Source: Apostichopus japonicus (lineage: Eukaryota > Echinodermata > Holothuroidea > Aspidochirotida > Stichopodidae). From it: a DNA stretch of 64,000 nt. The position numbers and the translations under genes were made by a program. The notes under the pieces are model-generated. The model had not been told where the DNA came from and searched no databases. It was given only the letters and a program-made list of their open reading frames with translations. Of the stretch, positions 45,890 to 58,043 are shown piece by piece (position 1 is the stretch's first letter; each line of letters begins with the position of its first letter). The stretch covers positions 2,227,501 through 2,291,500 of the forward strand of contig NC_092576.1 in NCBI RefSeq assembly GCF_037975245.1, in the 5' to 3' direction.

Positions 45890-46000
45890 GTTTAGATCAT
45901 TTTGGATTTTGGCCAGGGATAGAACCCACGACCTCCCAGATGCTAGCTTTCATTGCTTCTAATGTCACCACTTTTAACCACTCGACCTTAGCACTGGCTA
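45890..46000 (-). mobile_element. tRNA-like SINE
   Basis: Minus strand: A-box-like AAGGTCGAGTGGTTAAAA (about 45991-45974) and B-box-like GTGGGTTCTATCCCTGG (about 45930-45914), in the spacing of a class II (Ser/Leu-like) tRNA. Related to 25366-25507 by the GGTCGAGTGGNTAA core and GAAGCAATG between the boxes. Confidence 0.65.
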
Positions 46001-47400
46001 CATATAAATATAATCTACCCGTTAATTGCTGTTTTATTCTTTCTAGGATTATCTTTATATTTGATCAAGTATCTTTTTATACATTTGTAGGTCACATTTT
46101 GTTAGATCTGTTATGACTGTTTTTTTTTTACAGTGTTTTGTTAAACTATTCAGTTTTGTAAATTTCAAGTTCGTAATGAAGAAGGTAAAAGTGGAAAAAT
46201 ACAGAGCAGAATGAAGTGAAATTCAGAATTCTTGACCTGTAAGGTGTGTATTGTAATGCTTGTATCTTTAGGATCGCATCAGAAAAAAATCAGTGATGTG
46301 GATCTTCTTGGGCGTGTGCATGAATATGATGAATGATTTCAAATTGCAATATGAGATCAGGAATATTTCAATCTGAACTAACGACTTGTTTTGTCCTTTT
46401 TATGGTTGTTTGCTTTCTTACAAGTTTATGCAGTAAAACTTGGAATATTCGGACCACTTGATCGTGGATATCCGTATTAGAAATCTTACCATATACTTGT
46501 GTTTCTTCATGCAAAGTAGGCTACTAACCGGCTTAAATTACCTGAGAGCAGCTCACCCCCTATAAAATGCTTCATTCGCACAAAAGTTCGGGCCTCTACT
46601 TTGAATTCCCCTCCCTCATCATTTTGGATATCATGTGCACGCTACTGTTAAAACTTGGATTATCACCTGGAATGAAACTATTTTAAGGAGCGTATGAGGA
46701 ATTATCATCTTTCTCGACACGTTGTAAAACAATAAGAAACAAATGTTGTATTTTGCATTATGAAAAGTTTGCAAACTGGTTTTCTACTGACTATGACCGT
46801 TTTGCAATGTATACAAGTCGTCATTTTGATATGCTTTGATCTACACTCCAGTTGATTCAGGATCTTGGGGATATATGTTGGAGTCGTTTGACAATGGTGA
46901 CGTTAGGTTTCGTTCCCAGTGCTCAGGTCCTTTCGTTCATGCTTGATTTGCGCATATTAATCAATTTTTTAACTATGTGACTGATATTATTGAGTTATCA
47001 GGGTCGTTGTTCATCTATATTAACCTTGCATGCAGAGGAGAATGTCTCAACCCATCCCGTTTCCCAAACAAGAAGCCTTGAAAACACTCTGCAATCTTCT
47101 GATCTTTCTCATGTAGCCAGTATACATTTGCAGTCGATGTATCTATTTAGAGTGAAGCATATCATTTAAGAACTGGCATAGCGCATCTTCGAGATAATTA
47201 AATCGAGGTAAGCTGAGTTCAATTTCTGCTACGAATCGCATGTCTTTACAAGGATACAACACACAAGCGCATCAACATGAATACAACGCACAATATTATC
47301 CTGTAATCCTTAAGGTAAATTGGAGTACACAAAACAAGATAAAATCAATGTTAAGTCATTAAAATATAACACGAATGTTTTACTCAGTCTACTAATGCAG
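46001..47400. other. Intergenic, no gene seen
   Basis: AT-rich; no coding, repeat or terminal-inverted-repeat signal that I can support. Confidence 0.45.
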
Positions 47401-47492
47401 GAGGTGCGCCAATCTCATCCGTGCAGAACGGACCCTCAGCCTACGAGTTTAAGAGTGGAGGGTGCATCAAGTACTCCCTCAGTTCCCTAAAG
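47401..47492 (+). CDS. Possible exon, product unknown
   Basis: After acceptor CTACTAATGCAG one frame is open and compositionally protein-like: GAPISSVQNGPSAYEFKSGG then CIKYSLSSLK, followed by GTCACA, a weak donor. The other two plus frames and all minus frames contain stops. No family recognised. Confidence 0.25.
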
Positions 47493-47644
47493 GTCACAGG
47501 ACCATATGTGTGTGTGGGGAGGGGGGGGGGGCGGCGTCTAGCAGGCTCTCTTAACGGCGTCGTATAATGAAATAATCGACCGGTCTCTCAGTAAGACGTC
47601 AACGAAACCAAAATCACCTTAGTAATGTATAGACATTAATACAA

Positions 47645-47862
47645 TTAGTTTTCTTCTAGAGCTCGTCTCTGCTGCAGATGTATGGCCGCTTGTAGGGTGT
47701 TGGTAGAGTTGCTTGCTAAGTAAGGTGTTTGAAGCAATTTCAGAACAAAGAGAAACTGACAGAAACGGGGATGGAGTGTACACCAGTCACACCCCTGGGT
47801 CCACGCCTGATCCTCAAACACCCTTCTAGAGAGCAATCCACAACCAGGATTTGCCTCCAACA
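47645..47862 (-). CDS. Possible terminal exon, product unknown
   Basis: Minus strand: acceptor GATTGCAG, then about 72 codons with Cys and Leu (QGCDWCTLHPRFCQFL, LKLLQTPYLASNST, LQQRRALEEN) and a TAA stop. There is no ATG at its edge, so it would be an internal start of a last exon. No paralogue in the window. Confidence 0.25.
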
Positions 47863-49283
47863 AACTGCAATCTGTATAGTCAGCTGGTCATGAAATGATT
47901 CATAGTTCAGATTAAATGAGGAAGAATAAAGCTCGCACGGCCAAGGAAATAACGGTTTAGTTTGTCAACATCATTGTTCTTGTGTAACGAACAACTATGA
48001 AACTATACGTCACAATATTTTCATATTGTGACAATATTCTCCTTGGTGCTCATACACCGTATTATCGAGATGCTAGGACGTTATTTGCAAATGTAAATGA
48101 AAACGTACTGTAAAAAAAAAAAGTGAGATATGGCTGCTTTTGTATTTACCTGTAATAACAACTGTATTGTCACAGAGTTTATAATAACAGAAATTAAAGT
48201 ATCAGAAACCTCTGAAATACTTCAATCATAGTCTACTAGAAACAGTGACACTACCTCCTCAAATAGTTTGATTTAATACTAGAAAGAAAAACAGAAACGA
48301 AAAATATCAAGTACGCAATACGTTCGATTCGTTTAAATCATTTTATTGTATTCTAAAGCAAAATTTTAGTTTGTGAACAAGATATAGTACTTAATTTGGA
48401 AATACTTACAACATAAGTTAACCTGATAAAGTTACTAAGTATACTCCGACCCGTAGCGAGGCCGGGGTACATGGAAGTGCACTCTCCTCGGCTCTCTCCC
48501 CTATGTTACGATAATGTATAAAACTACTTCACAAGTTATACGACATGGGTATTGTGCTACTTCTTTAACTGTTGGTAACCCTTTAACTCAAAATACATAG
48601 CAACGGGTCTGAGTATACGACATTTTCATGAAAGCTACATATTTACGGAAGGTTCCAACTTTTTACCAGTCTGAGCAGTTCGTCTTGTAAGATTTATGAA
48701 ATAAAATGGCTTTATGTTGCCTTGCATTGGCTCCATTGTGACTCCAATTTTTTGAGGATTACGAAAGTGGCGAATGCTGATATATAAGTGAAGTTATGAT
48801 CTCAAATTTATTGTAGAACTTTTCCAATAAGTTTACTAGCAATGATCCTTGGACAGTCGGGACTACAACCAGTTTGTATAAAAGTAAGTACAAAATGCAA
48901 AATATCTTTTACAGGAAGGATATCATGTCCACTCCAATATTCAAAATATTAATTACTTAACAATACGAAAGTAATTATATCGATATTTAGCTATAGTAAT
49001 TGATTAATAATCATATGTTCAGCATGTATGTTATCAAGTTCACTGCAGAATTCAATACAATTGATTCCTTGTAATAGTTATTAATAACTTACAACATATT
49101 AAAAAGTGCTGACATTGAAAAAAAGTATTGCAAAATATTTTTGCAGTTATTTAATTGATCACAATGTAACTTCATTTCACCATAATAATATCAAGCACTC
49201 TGGAACTTTTGAAATTATTATCGTGCTCGATCTTGAAAAAAAAACAACAAAAGGGAACGCTTTTACGTGCTGTAACTATAGTA
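47863..49283. other. Intergenic, no gene seen
   Basis: AT-rich, with a GC-rich island near 48445-48505. Nothing supported. Confidence 0.45.
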
Positions 49284-50430
49284 GACATTTATTAAAAAGA
49301 ATATTAATAGCGCTGAAAATTTCGACATATTCAAAACATTATTGCATTTTTTAACGTCATTATTGAAACGCTATAAAGAGAAACACAACATTCTTAGTTA
49401 TATTTTATTAATTATATAATAACTTCCAATTATAACGAATCATATTTAGTGCACTGGAATATTCATCTTTTCAATACTGATTGTTCCAAAAGTAGATGTA
49501 ACCTTCCTAAGACGTTCCAAATTACTTCAAAGTGAAAGCGAGTGCTAAGTTAAATCATAACAAGACATCTACAAATGTAGGCTTTATTCTAATTAATACT
49601 GGGATTAATACCATTCGTAGCGATACTCTTTTAATTAATTGTTTTATTTTTGTTGCAGAGCATGGTTTACTGCTTTCATTGAAAATGTAAACAGTAGCAC
49701 AATTTCGTTCGTTTCTGTAATTAATTATATTATATTTACATTAAAACGAATGATAGAAAGTGCAAAGACTAATATATCTAAAGGTTTTAAAGCACCCCAC
49801 CCTCCCATCTAGCATTCTAAATATTCCAAAGTATGGAGATGCGCTAACTTAGACAAGGAAAATGTTTAAAATACAAAGATATGTACAGCAGCCATTTTTA
49901 TTAATAATAAAATGCGTGTATGCAAATATAATAGACCGTCATTAAAAAGAATATTTATTGCCATGGAAATTCGATATATTCATAACATTACAGTATTACA
50001 CCTTTTTGTTTATTGTATTTTTTTTAACGTCGTTACTGTTTCCAGGGATGTATTTTATTGAATAGCTATAAAGAGAAGCACAACATTGTTAGCTATATGT
50101 TGTTAATTATAAGACCTTTCCATTAACACGAATAATATACAGTACACTGTAATGTTCATCTTTTAATCCTTTGACACATTTTCTATTTGGTTTGGAATTT
50201 TAACAGACGAAAACTATACTGATGTAACCTCTCTAAGACGTTCCAAATTTCTCCAAAGTATTGACGAGTGCTAAGTTAAATCATAACGTAATATATACAA
50301 AAGTAGGCCTTACTTTATTTAATGCTGGGATAATATCAATCTTAGACAAGGAAAGTGTTTCATATACAAAGCTATTTACAGCAGCAATTCTAAAGCCATT
50401 GTTATTAATAATAAAATGCGTGTTTTGAAG
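49284..50430. repeat. Diverged tandem duplication, about 0.65 kb units
   Basis: Ordered landmarks in 49284-49930 repeat in 49945-50430: CATTAAAAAGAATATT, CGCTATAAAGAGAAACACAA / AGCTATAAAGAGAAGCACAA, CTAAGACGTTCCAAATT, GAGTGCTAAGTTAAATCATA, TTAGACAAGGAAA and TTATTAATAATAAAATGCGT. Many indels separate the copies. Confidence 0.85.
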
Positions 50431-53400
50431 GAAAAAATACATCGGCACTGATATTTCCAAATATGTCATTCCTTTGAAAGGTGATCATACTGACGTGGTA
50501 TTACAGCATGATTATATTACTTTACGTTTCACTTCTGACATTCCCAATTATTCCCAAATATTAAGTAAGCTATAGGTTACACAATACAATTTCCAAATAG
50601 AAAGCTATGTACAAAACACAGTTTCTTTATATATTGTAATAATGTTTATTATACTTTCGTTAATATTATCAAGTCTTCTGAAAATTTGAAGATGATTAAC
50701 ATCAAAATTCTACAGTTACTAAAGGTTCCATAAGTAAGCGTACTGTCTTTCTCTATCTCCCACTCTCTGTAAGTTTCACGCCTATTGCAAAATATCGAGA
50801 AATGCCACGTTAGACGATGACATTACAACAGTTAAAGACATTTTTAGTAGATGGATGGTACGACCTATGCTCCTTGAAGCTGTATAACGAATGGCAGTTA
50901 TTTGACGTTCTATCATATGTAGGAAAGAGAGTTAATTGAAACCTTACAAAACTAAAAGGTGTATAAAGCACCTGAATTGTTCTAAAATGAGTAGTTACAT
51001 CGAGATGGCTCTCCTAAAGGATGAATAGGTTGCAGTGAAGGTTGGTATAGAAAACGTTGCCGTAAAGAATTATCGTAATCCACCAGGCATTACTTTTGTA
51101 AGCAAAATCACAATCTGCTATTCTAATAAGTACATGTGCGCACACCCTTACCATGTAATTTACAATCACACTTTGCTGTTTACTTTTTTCTTCCTCTTTT
51201 TCTGGTACATTTGGCAACACTTTACTAGTAACATAATAACAAAAAATCTTTGTCGTCTAACGAAATGCAGTAATATTTTAGTTTACTTGCAGGTCGGAGG
51301 TTATTTATACTGTTACCTTTCCATTCATTATCTATAACACTATTGAAAACATTACACATTTCTTCCTCTCAAAAACTATATTTTTGATATTCAAATGAAC
51401 TTGGCCCTTGACATTTATTTTTTTGATATTCTACTGATACCTTTAGATAGATAACAACTCACATAAACCGAAAAAAATACATCGTGGAAAAATATGTAGA
51501 CGAAAATGCTTTCAAAGTACTGATTACATTCACCACATAAACAATCATAATTAAATTCAACAGTAATTATTTGTAATTAATATTATACAGTTAATTTATC
51601 TTATATTATTAATTTATAAATCTATCTACATGTAACATTATACGAGGATCTATCTACAAGTTTTATTACCAATCGAATGTTAATTTTTTTATTTTGTCAA
51701 TCAACTTACTATGCATTGCAGGGTTGCAGTGAAATTGGAAGCAGTACGGCTTTATAGACCTGCATCAAACATTAATTGGCAGGTTATGTTTAGGAGCACG
51801 CTATTACAGAAATTATTGATAAATGATATTAGTGACTTTATACCCTCGGTGCATCCCTGAGCCAGTTTCCATGGAATTATTTGGAATTTTGACGTCTTTC
51901 ATTATGTTACTGTAACTCAAATTCATCTACAGAATATATCTGACTGCATGTTCACAGGGAAACAGTTCTTATTATTCTCAGCTACTTTGAGACTCATATA
52001 ACTAATCATTACGTATTCAAACATACAACCTAGCTAAGACTGCGCCCCTAACTCTATATACTTTGATTCACATGCAAGGACAAGAGAAATTGCAGATGCT
52101 AAGAATGGCCAGACTTGGAGGAAAGATAACCCACAGTGAGATTCATGTTGTCCTGGAGAAATTTCCTTTTTGTTTAACTCAACAATTAAGAACGACCTAT
52201 AAAATGCTGATCAGAGACACTGTCAGCTACATCGGCTTATGTTCTTACGAGGCATTATATTTCAGTTGCCAGGTATTTTTTCTGTTGAGAAAATAAAGGG
52301 AAAGAAACATGTGTCAAAAGATGACATCATTTTTAAAAGCTGTTCTAAGTGAATCATGTTGCTTATTATGACTATTCAATCTAGGTTGGTAGGTTTCTAG
52401 TACCTCATATGTTAGAACATGAATATGCAATGAAATCATCATATATAATTTTTTATATCAATCTCTATCCATTGAAACAACAATGTGCATGTTTTTACCT
52501 TTTATATTTAAGGTTAACTTTCCTTGATATTTTTTTTTAAGAGCAGGGCAAGGGTCACGATCAGTATCAATGAATTTTGTATGTTATTTCTGACAGCCAT
52601 GAGTTTTCGAACTCAGAATGTTGCTATCCCCATGAACTTCATGGTGATTTTCACTAGTAGATACTTTCAATAATTTCAGATAAAAACAAAATGCAACAGG
52701 TTACTGAATGATGAGTGATTGCCGGAATGCCAAACAAGGATTCTCTGAAATTACTGTTACAGATGAATTATATCTCTATTTGTTTAAAATTCGAATTTCT
52801 TACATCATTAAACATTGCAGTCCTCGAGTTCATTATATGACATGATAATCTAATAACAGTTAAATTTGGACATTTCATGAATTTAGAGTCAGACTCGAAA
52901 CTTTTGCAAGCTTAAGTCATTCCAAAATATGGATTTTGATGAACATTGTAACATTACAAGATAACGTTAGTAATATTGCGTGGGCACGTAATACATCACT
53001 TCATTAAAGGTTTGTTGCGTCTAGTTTATTGGCAAAAATAGTGTGTAAGTGTTGATATACCTGTAGTGATTCCGGAAGGCTTCCACCTATCAGCGAAACA
53101 GTAAAATAATAACATTGAAATATTTTGGAAAATAGCAACTGTGGTATTTTTACTCGTTTATACTATGAGCTTTACTATGTAGCATTAGAGACAACAAACT
53201 TGCGATGCTGTATATAATATGATATAAGGAGATATCATGATTAACTCTCGCGATGTTTTTAAGGAGCAATATGTTTCATGGAAGTGCTTCACTTTTAAAT
53301 TTCTTTCAGATTAAAAATGATAAATTATAAGAGTTGCACTGAATTTTTTTTAAAAACATGTAGTCGTTACATGAATGAACGCCAGATTATTCAAATAAAT

Positions 53401-54144
53401 ATGTATAAATAGAATGTTTAGCTGTTTAGTGACAGTGATGCAGAAATAATGCCGTTAATAGACCTATTTCATTTTTTTACACTCAATCTGTGTGAATGCA
53501 ACCAACATACAACGAAATGGCAATGGTGCAGGTAAATATTTCTAAACCAAACATCTCAATAATTATCGATTACCGGTGTGAACTTGCAGAGCCTTCTTCA
53601 TCTCTAAACCCACTCGCACGCACACACCCCCACACATACACAGACATTTCCAAATCTGACGAATATTCTATGCTTTACCTCATTTGCATAATCATCATCC
53701 GTTATTTCATCACCAATTTCCAACATCTGTAATGAAAGCATATAAAAGTAGACAATGAATATTATGTTCAATAAGTGGCATCGTCAGAACGTTAAACGTA
53801 TGTGTGTGTGCCGGGGAGGGGGGGGGGTTGGTTGTGGCATGTTTTGCCGACTAAAAGATGGAACTATCGACAATAAGTGTTCATGAACGAAGCGAGAGTC
53901 CAGTGGAGGGGAATGGGCAGATGTCCACTGAAGCATGACAGTCCCCTAATTGGGGTCCAGGTCCACAGAATACTTAGGTTTATGTTAAAGTTGTGCTAAA
54001 AAGGGGCTAAACTTCAACATGTTCTATTTCATATAAGTTGTAAAGGAAAGGGAGTTTTCTGCAGTCTAGATAGACATCCCAATCTCCCCCCCCTCCAAGA
54101 CCACCCCCTTCCTTTCTTTTTTCTTTCCATTCCCTCCCTCTCTT
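50431..54144. other. Intergenic, no supported gene
   Basis: Long AT-rich stretch with chance open frames, including 51035-51337 and 52063-52296 (plus). A poly-G run lies at about 53818-53827. No splice-supported exon, no inverted-repeat element found. Confidence 0.45.
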
Positions 54145-54535
54145 CAGTGGCGTATTTTTATCTCCATGCAGGGGGTGCTGCCCTTGGGAGGGGTTGATTT
54201 TTGTCAAGGAAGGTTGTTTAGATGCGAAATGGTGCTATCTTTGGCAAAGCATTGAACTGCATATATGTAAAGGAATTCTCATTCTTTAGTGAATGTATCT
54301 TAAGTTTGAACAACATGTTAATTGTTAGTAGATCATTTAGATTGGTATTAACCACCACAATGATTTAAAAAATAGACGAAATGTTTCACCTTTCGTCTAT
54401 AGCTGACCACCCTTAACATCCCCATAAACAGTTATTTATGTTAGTTTGTTTGTATGTCTTATTTTTGTGGGGCTGTAGCATCGCATCCCCCTGACTGGTA
54501 CATGGTGCGGACCGCCCCTGCTTAGTTAACCACTG
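54145..54535. mobile_element. hAT-like MITE, 391 bp
   Basis: Left end CAGTGGCGTATTTTTATC; right end, reverse complemented, CAGTGGTTAACTAAGCAGGG. Perfect inverted match is short (CAGTGG), with GCAGGGG shared subterminally. The flanks CCTCTCTT (54137-54144) and CCTCTCCT (54536-54543) match at 7 of 8, but in a pyrimidine-rich context. The interior word GCGGACCGCCCCTG resembles other hAT-like ends. Confidence 0.55.
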
Positions 54536-55246
54536 CCTCTCCTCCCTCCCTTCTTTCTTTCTCTTCTTTTCCTCTCTCTTTCCTCTTTTTCTCTTTTCTT
54601 CATTTTGCCGACTGGTGCAGAATTTTTCTAGCTACGGCCATTTGTTCAATGGGTATTTATGTTCCATTGTTATTTATTGCGGCCTTGACTTGCCTCACTA
54701 TACACATTTATCAACAATAGTCGATATGAGTAACTTGAACATTTTAATCTATGGAGTTTTAATATCAACAAACACAGTTTACTTCAGTAGACAATTCAGT
54801 TGTGTTATAGGACATCCTTTCTATAATGTCTTTGTTATCAAAATGTTCATTTTTTTAAAATGGGATTGAGAAGCTTTCATGTGAAGGAAAGAGTGAAACT
54901 CGTATCTGTTCAATAGCTTTAATAACGACATGGTTGTGCTAGCTCCTATGTACTTAAGTTCACTCTACGCTGGCAGCGCTTGTAAGACGGAAGGAAATAA
55001 GCTATGATAAATAGGGATTCACCACGCTTAACCATAACTTGTTAGACTTTGTTGATGTTGCTCATACTTAACGATTTATTACAGGAAATGCCTAGAAATA
55101 ATATACTGGGTAAGGCCATAAGTTAAATGTAAAACAGACAGTACTTTAAATTATGTTGAATGCTTTCAATCTTACCTTCTATACCTATTGCCAGGGGCAG
55201 GAAGTTCAGCAATGAAATCGAAATAGATAGACTCGGAAAATCACAT
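54536..55246. other. Pyrimidine tract and intergenic sequence
   Basis: Starts with a CT-rich tract (54536-54603), then unremarkable sequence; possible 3' flank of gene B. Confidence 0.45.
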
Positions 55247-55423
55247 TTACAATTCTGCCCGATGTGTAAGCAAAAGGATGGGTAGGGAAGGGGGGACAGA
55301 AGGTATATAAAGGACATCTCTACTAGTTGCAGCAGCATATGTATGATTCCGGAAATTATCACCGGGAAGTAAACTTCTTAAATCAATAACCTCACACTCA
55401 TGAAGAGCAACAGGAATGTTAAT
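55247..55423 (-). CDS. NLR gene B, possible last exon
   Basis: Minus strand, acceptor GTGCAG before 55423, phase 0 to fit exon 55709-55612. It encodes INIPVALHECEVIDLRSLLP, then GDNFRNHTYAAATSRDVLYI and a hydrophobic tail to a TAA at 55247. The later part may be intron or untranslated sequence. An alternative acceptor 9 bp upstream (TTTTCCAG) would not match the phase. Confidence 0.45.
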   Translation of the reverse strand: MNIPVALHECEVIDLRSLLPGDNFRNHTYAAATSRDVLYIPSVPPSLPILLLTHRAEL

Positions 55424-55611
55424 CTGCACTACGTCTGGAAAATTTTAACGCTTTGGTGTTGAAGGCAAACTGATGGCAACAACTATAATGCATACTAAAG
55501 GATGGATATAGGCAGACACTCATTAATTTTAAACTGGCTACGACAAATCAAACTTATGCTTGTAACTGAATTAACTATTAAACGTTATGATAACTCACAA
55601 GCATTACTTAC

Positions 55612-55709
55612 AGGAAAGAATGAATCAGGATCTTTGTTCAGAAGCCAGCGACCAGACTGAAGATTCAGACGATACTTGCGTTCATCATAGCCGTAAGGAT
55701 TCCAGAAAA
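55612..55709 (-). CDS. NLR gene B, exon after the LRR-like module
   Basis: A 98-bp minus-strand exon: acceptor TTTGACAG before 55709, donor GTAAGT after 55612. Only one frame is open, FWNPYGYDERKYRLNLQSGR then WLLNKDPDSFFP. Its two leading bases complete Val with the G left by exon 58043-57970, so the product reads ARNVK-V-FWNPYG. Ends in phase 0. It probably forms the C-terminal cap after the LRR-like part; gene A should have an equivalent left of the window. Confidence 0.7.
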
Positions 55710-57569
55710 CTGTCAAATGGATAGGAACAATAGACTATAGTGAATATTTTAACTCGACCATGCATGGATAATTGAGAAACTGGAAATTCGTACTTATCTT
55801 TAGGACCGTTATCCCCCCCCCCCCCTTACCGCACACATGCACATAAAAGAGAATTATTGATATTTACGTTGTTGTAGACTTGAAGATAAAAAATGCGAAA
55901 ATTAGTCATTACAACCGTCACGGTCTGTTATTTGTAAATTCCAGTTACTATGGAACTATGTAGAAATATAATCTGAGAAAATTAGACAAAGATATGATCA
56001 ACACAACTAGAAGCAAAATTATGGTACAACAGGAAGGTTTAAAAATGTAATTCGCTATCTAAGGAACTAACTGGCTGATTACACATCATTAGTAAACAGA
56101 TTCCCCCTTTGGACCTTTTGTCATATCGAAATAAGACCATCTCACACATTTAATGGAACTCCTTTGTTAACTCAAATTTTCTTCTTGACTCTGAGTTTTT
56201 GACGACTGAATTTTTGGAAAACTTTCTGTTTTTTCTCATAACTCCTTTGAAATGTTCATAGTGCACTGTAAATATTATATTTTCTATTGTAAAATAAGCA
56301 ACAGAAAAGTTTTATAACTATTTTTGAACCTGTCGATCCTAATTTTTGTTATTTATTTTAAGTATTGAACAATATTGTTAGGTTTTTGTAATCGAGACAG
56401 ATACAAAAAAGAATAGAAAAAAAAGATGGTTTACTAAATCTTCAAAAAACAAAACCAACATTGTATTCAACACAATTTTGATTTCAAGAAGAATAAGGCA
56501 CATCCAACGTAACTGATCTTGGTATTATTAAAGGGCAGTCTACTGTAAATTTGCTTCATTTTGATGAGGCAAAAACTGGTTATGTGATTTTTTTTCACCA
56601 TGTCCCTGAATGTGACAGAATGGCTGCGAATATATGTTTAACTTTTCTATGTTTTTCATTTTTTATTTGGGGTCCTACTCATAGGCTTAGGTGCGCAATT
56701 TGATTTCAGGTGGTGGGAGGGCTTTAACAACTTGCTCGAAAAATATATATCCAGATTGTTCCAGATTACCAACTACAGATGTGTTCCTCTATCAGAGTTC
56801 TATGCCGTGCCAGATTACACGGGAAATTGTGTCATCGTGTGGCGATTTAAACCTTCAATTTCAGTAAATGTGACCTTCAAGTTTACTCATGTGTGTCCTT
56901 GTACCTTTCAGCTAGTTATGTTTCACTGATAGCGCAGTTGCCGTATCCCTTTAAAATGTTACCTCAGGTCAGACTCTGTAGATCACTCGGTCGTTTGTAC
57001 CAGAATGCGATACGTACTGACATTGCGACATTCATAGTCATTTGCTAAACATGTTATAGTCGTTTTTCTCCATGGCTAACGGTGTAGGTATATAGAATTA
57101 TGTACATAGAAGAAAGTGTGCCAACATTTAGTTTGATTATTATCGAGTAATGATCGACAAAAATGCGTTGATCTGCTGATTGTGTTAATTTAACATATAA
57201 CAGTTTCTCTTATTTTAGTTGCCAAGTGAGTTTCCGCTTATTTTACAAGCAAACGTTAGCTACATTAACATAGACCCTGTTTCATTCATAGACATATAAA
57301 TAAGTTTCATTCAACTGTGTGCCTATACTACACAATATGACCATTTTAGAAATTGCCACTTAAAATCTCCGATTGTTTTTTTCCTTGGTGTAGAACTGAA
57401 AATGAAATTCGGTAACAACTGCCACAGTGATGCAGTTGCTGCTTTGTATTAAATGTAAGGTGGTGAAGCGCCCAGTTCTTTAAATTGATGATTCAAATGA
57501 GTATGACGCCATGACCACTCACTCACGTGTATATTAAAATAGTATGATGTAGCACAGCCACATATATGT
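55710..57569. other. Intron of gene B outside the duplication
   Basis: AT-rich with a poly-C run (about 55813-55825) and a hAT-family end fragment (56683-56757). No other exon seen. Confidence 0.5.
56683..56757 (+). mobile_element. Left-end fragment of the 481-bp hAT-like family
   Basis: CATAGGCTTAGGTGCGCAAT, then TTGATTTC...GGGCTTTAACAACTTGCTCG and AAAAATATA, parallels 17793-17860 (CAAATGCGTAGGGAGC...TTGGATTTGGGGGC...CGACTTGCCCGAAAAATATA). The right end was not found, so this is a partial copy. Confidence 0.6.
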
Positions 57570-57969
57570 TCTCGGTATTTTTGAACTTCATCAAAGTAAT
57601 GCGTAACAGACAAGAACTCATAAAATCAGTTCCGAATTTAGTGAACAAGCATCAATTGAAATAGTTCATAAAAAACAACCTTCACACTAGTGACATGAAA
57701 AATGGTTTAAAGGAAAAAGAAGGTTAGAAATCCTCCCTGATATCATCTCACTTGCAACTAGATAGAGAAGTCATCACAATCATAACATTAGTAATTAAAC
57801 CAGTTTATCATTGCTAAATAAACCTACTTTTACAACACTCCTTTATTCAATACACATTCATATTGAAGTACTGATGATCTCACAGACTGTCGCAAAATCC
57901 CTCCCTTGCTCCATTCCACCTCTCTCTGATAAAGATCAATATTACATCAATAAGAGCTTTATACTGTAC

Positions 57970-58043
57970 CTTTGACATTCCTTGCCATCAGATTTGCCAG
58001 AGAGAAAGCTGTAATAGTAGGTGGCAGCAGACAGTATTCAAAA
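57970..58043 (-). CDS. NLR gene B, module exon type c
   Basis: A 74-bp minus-strand exon, acceptor TTTTGTAG before 58043 and donor GTACAG after 57970. Encodes FEYCLLPPTITAFSLANLM then ARNVK; same phases as exon 573-500, of which it is the duplicate. Confidence 0.78.

Noticed and set aside
51035-51337. Plus-strand 100-codon frame
   Set aside because: AT-rich chance frame with hydrophobic low complexity and no supporting signals.
52063-52296. Plus-strand 77-codon frame (MIHMQGQEKLQMLRMARLGG...)
   Set aside because: No splice support, paralogue or family; left unannotated.
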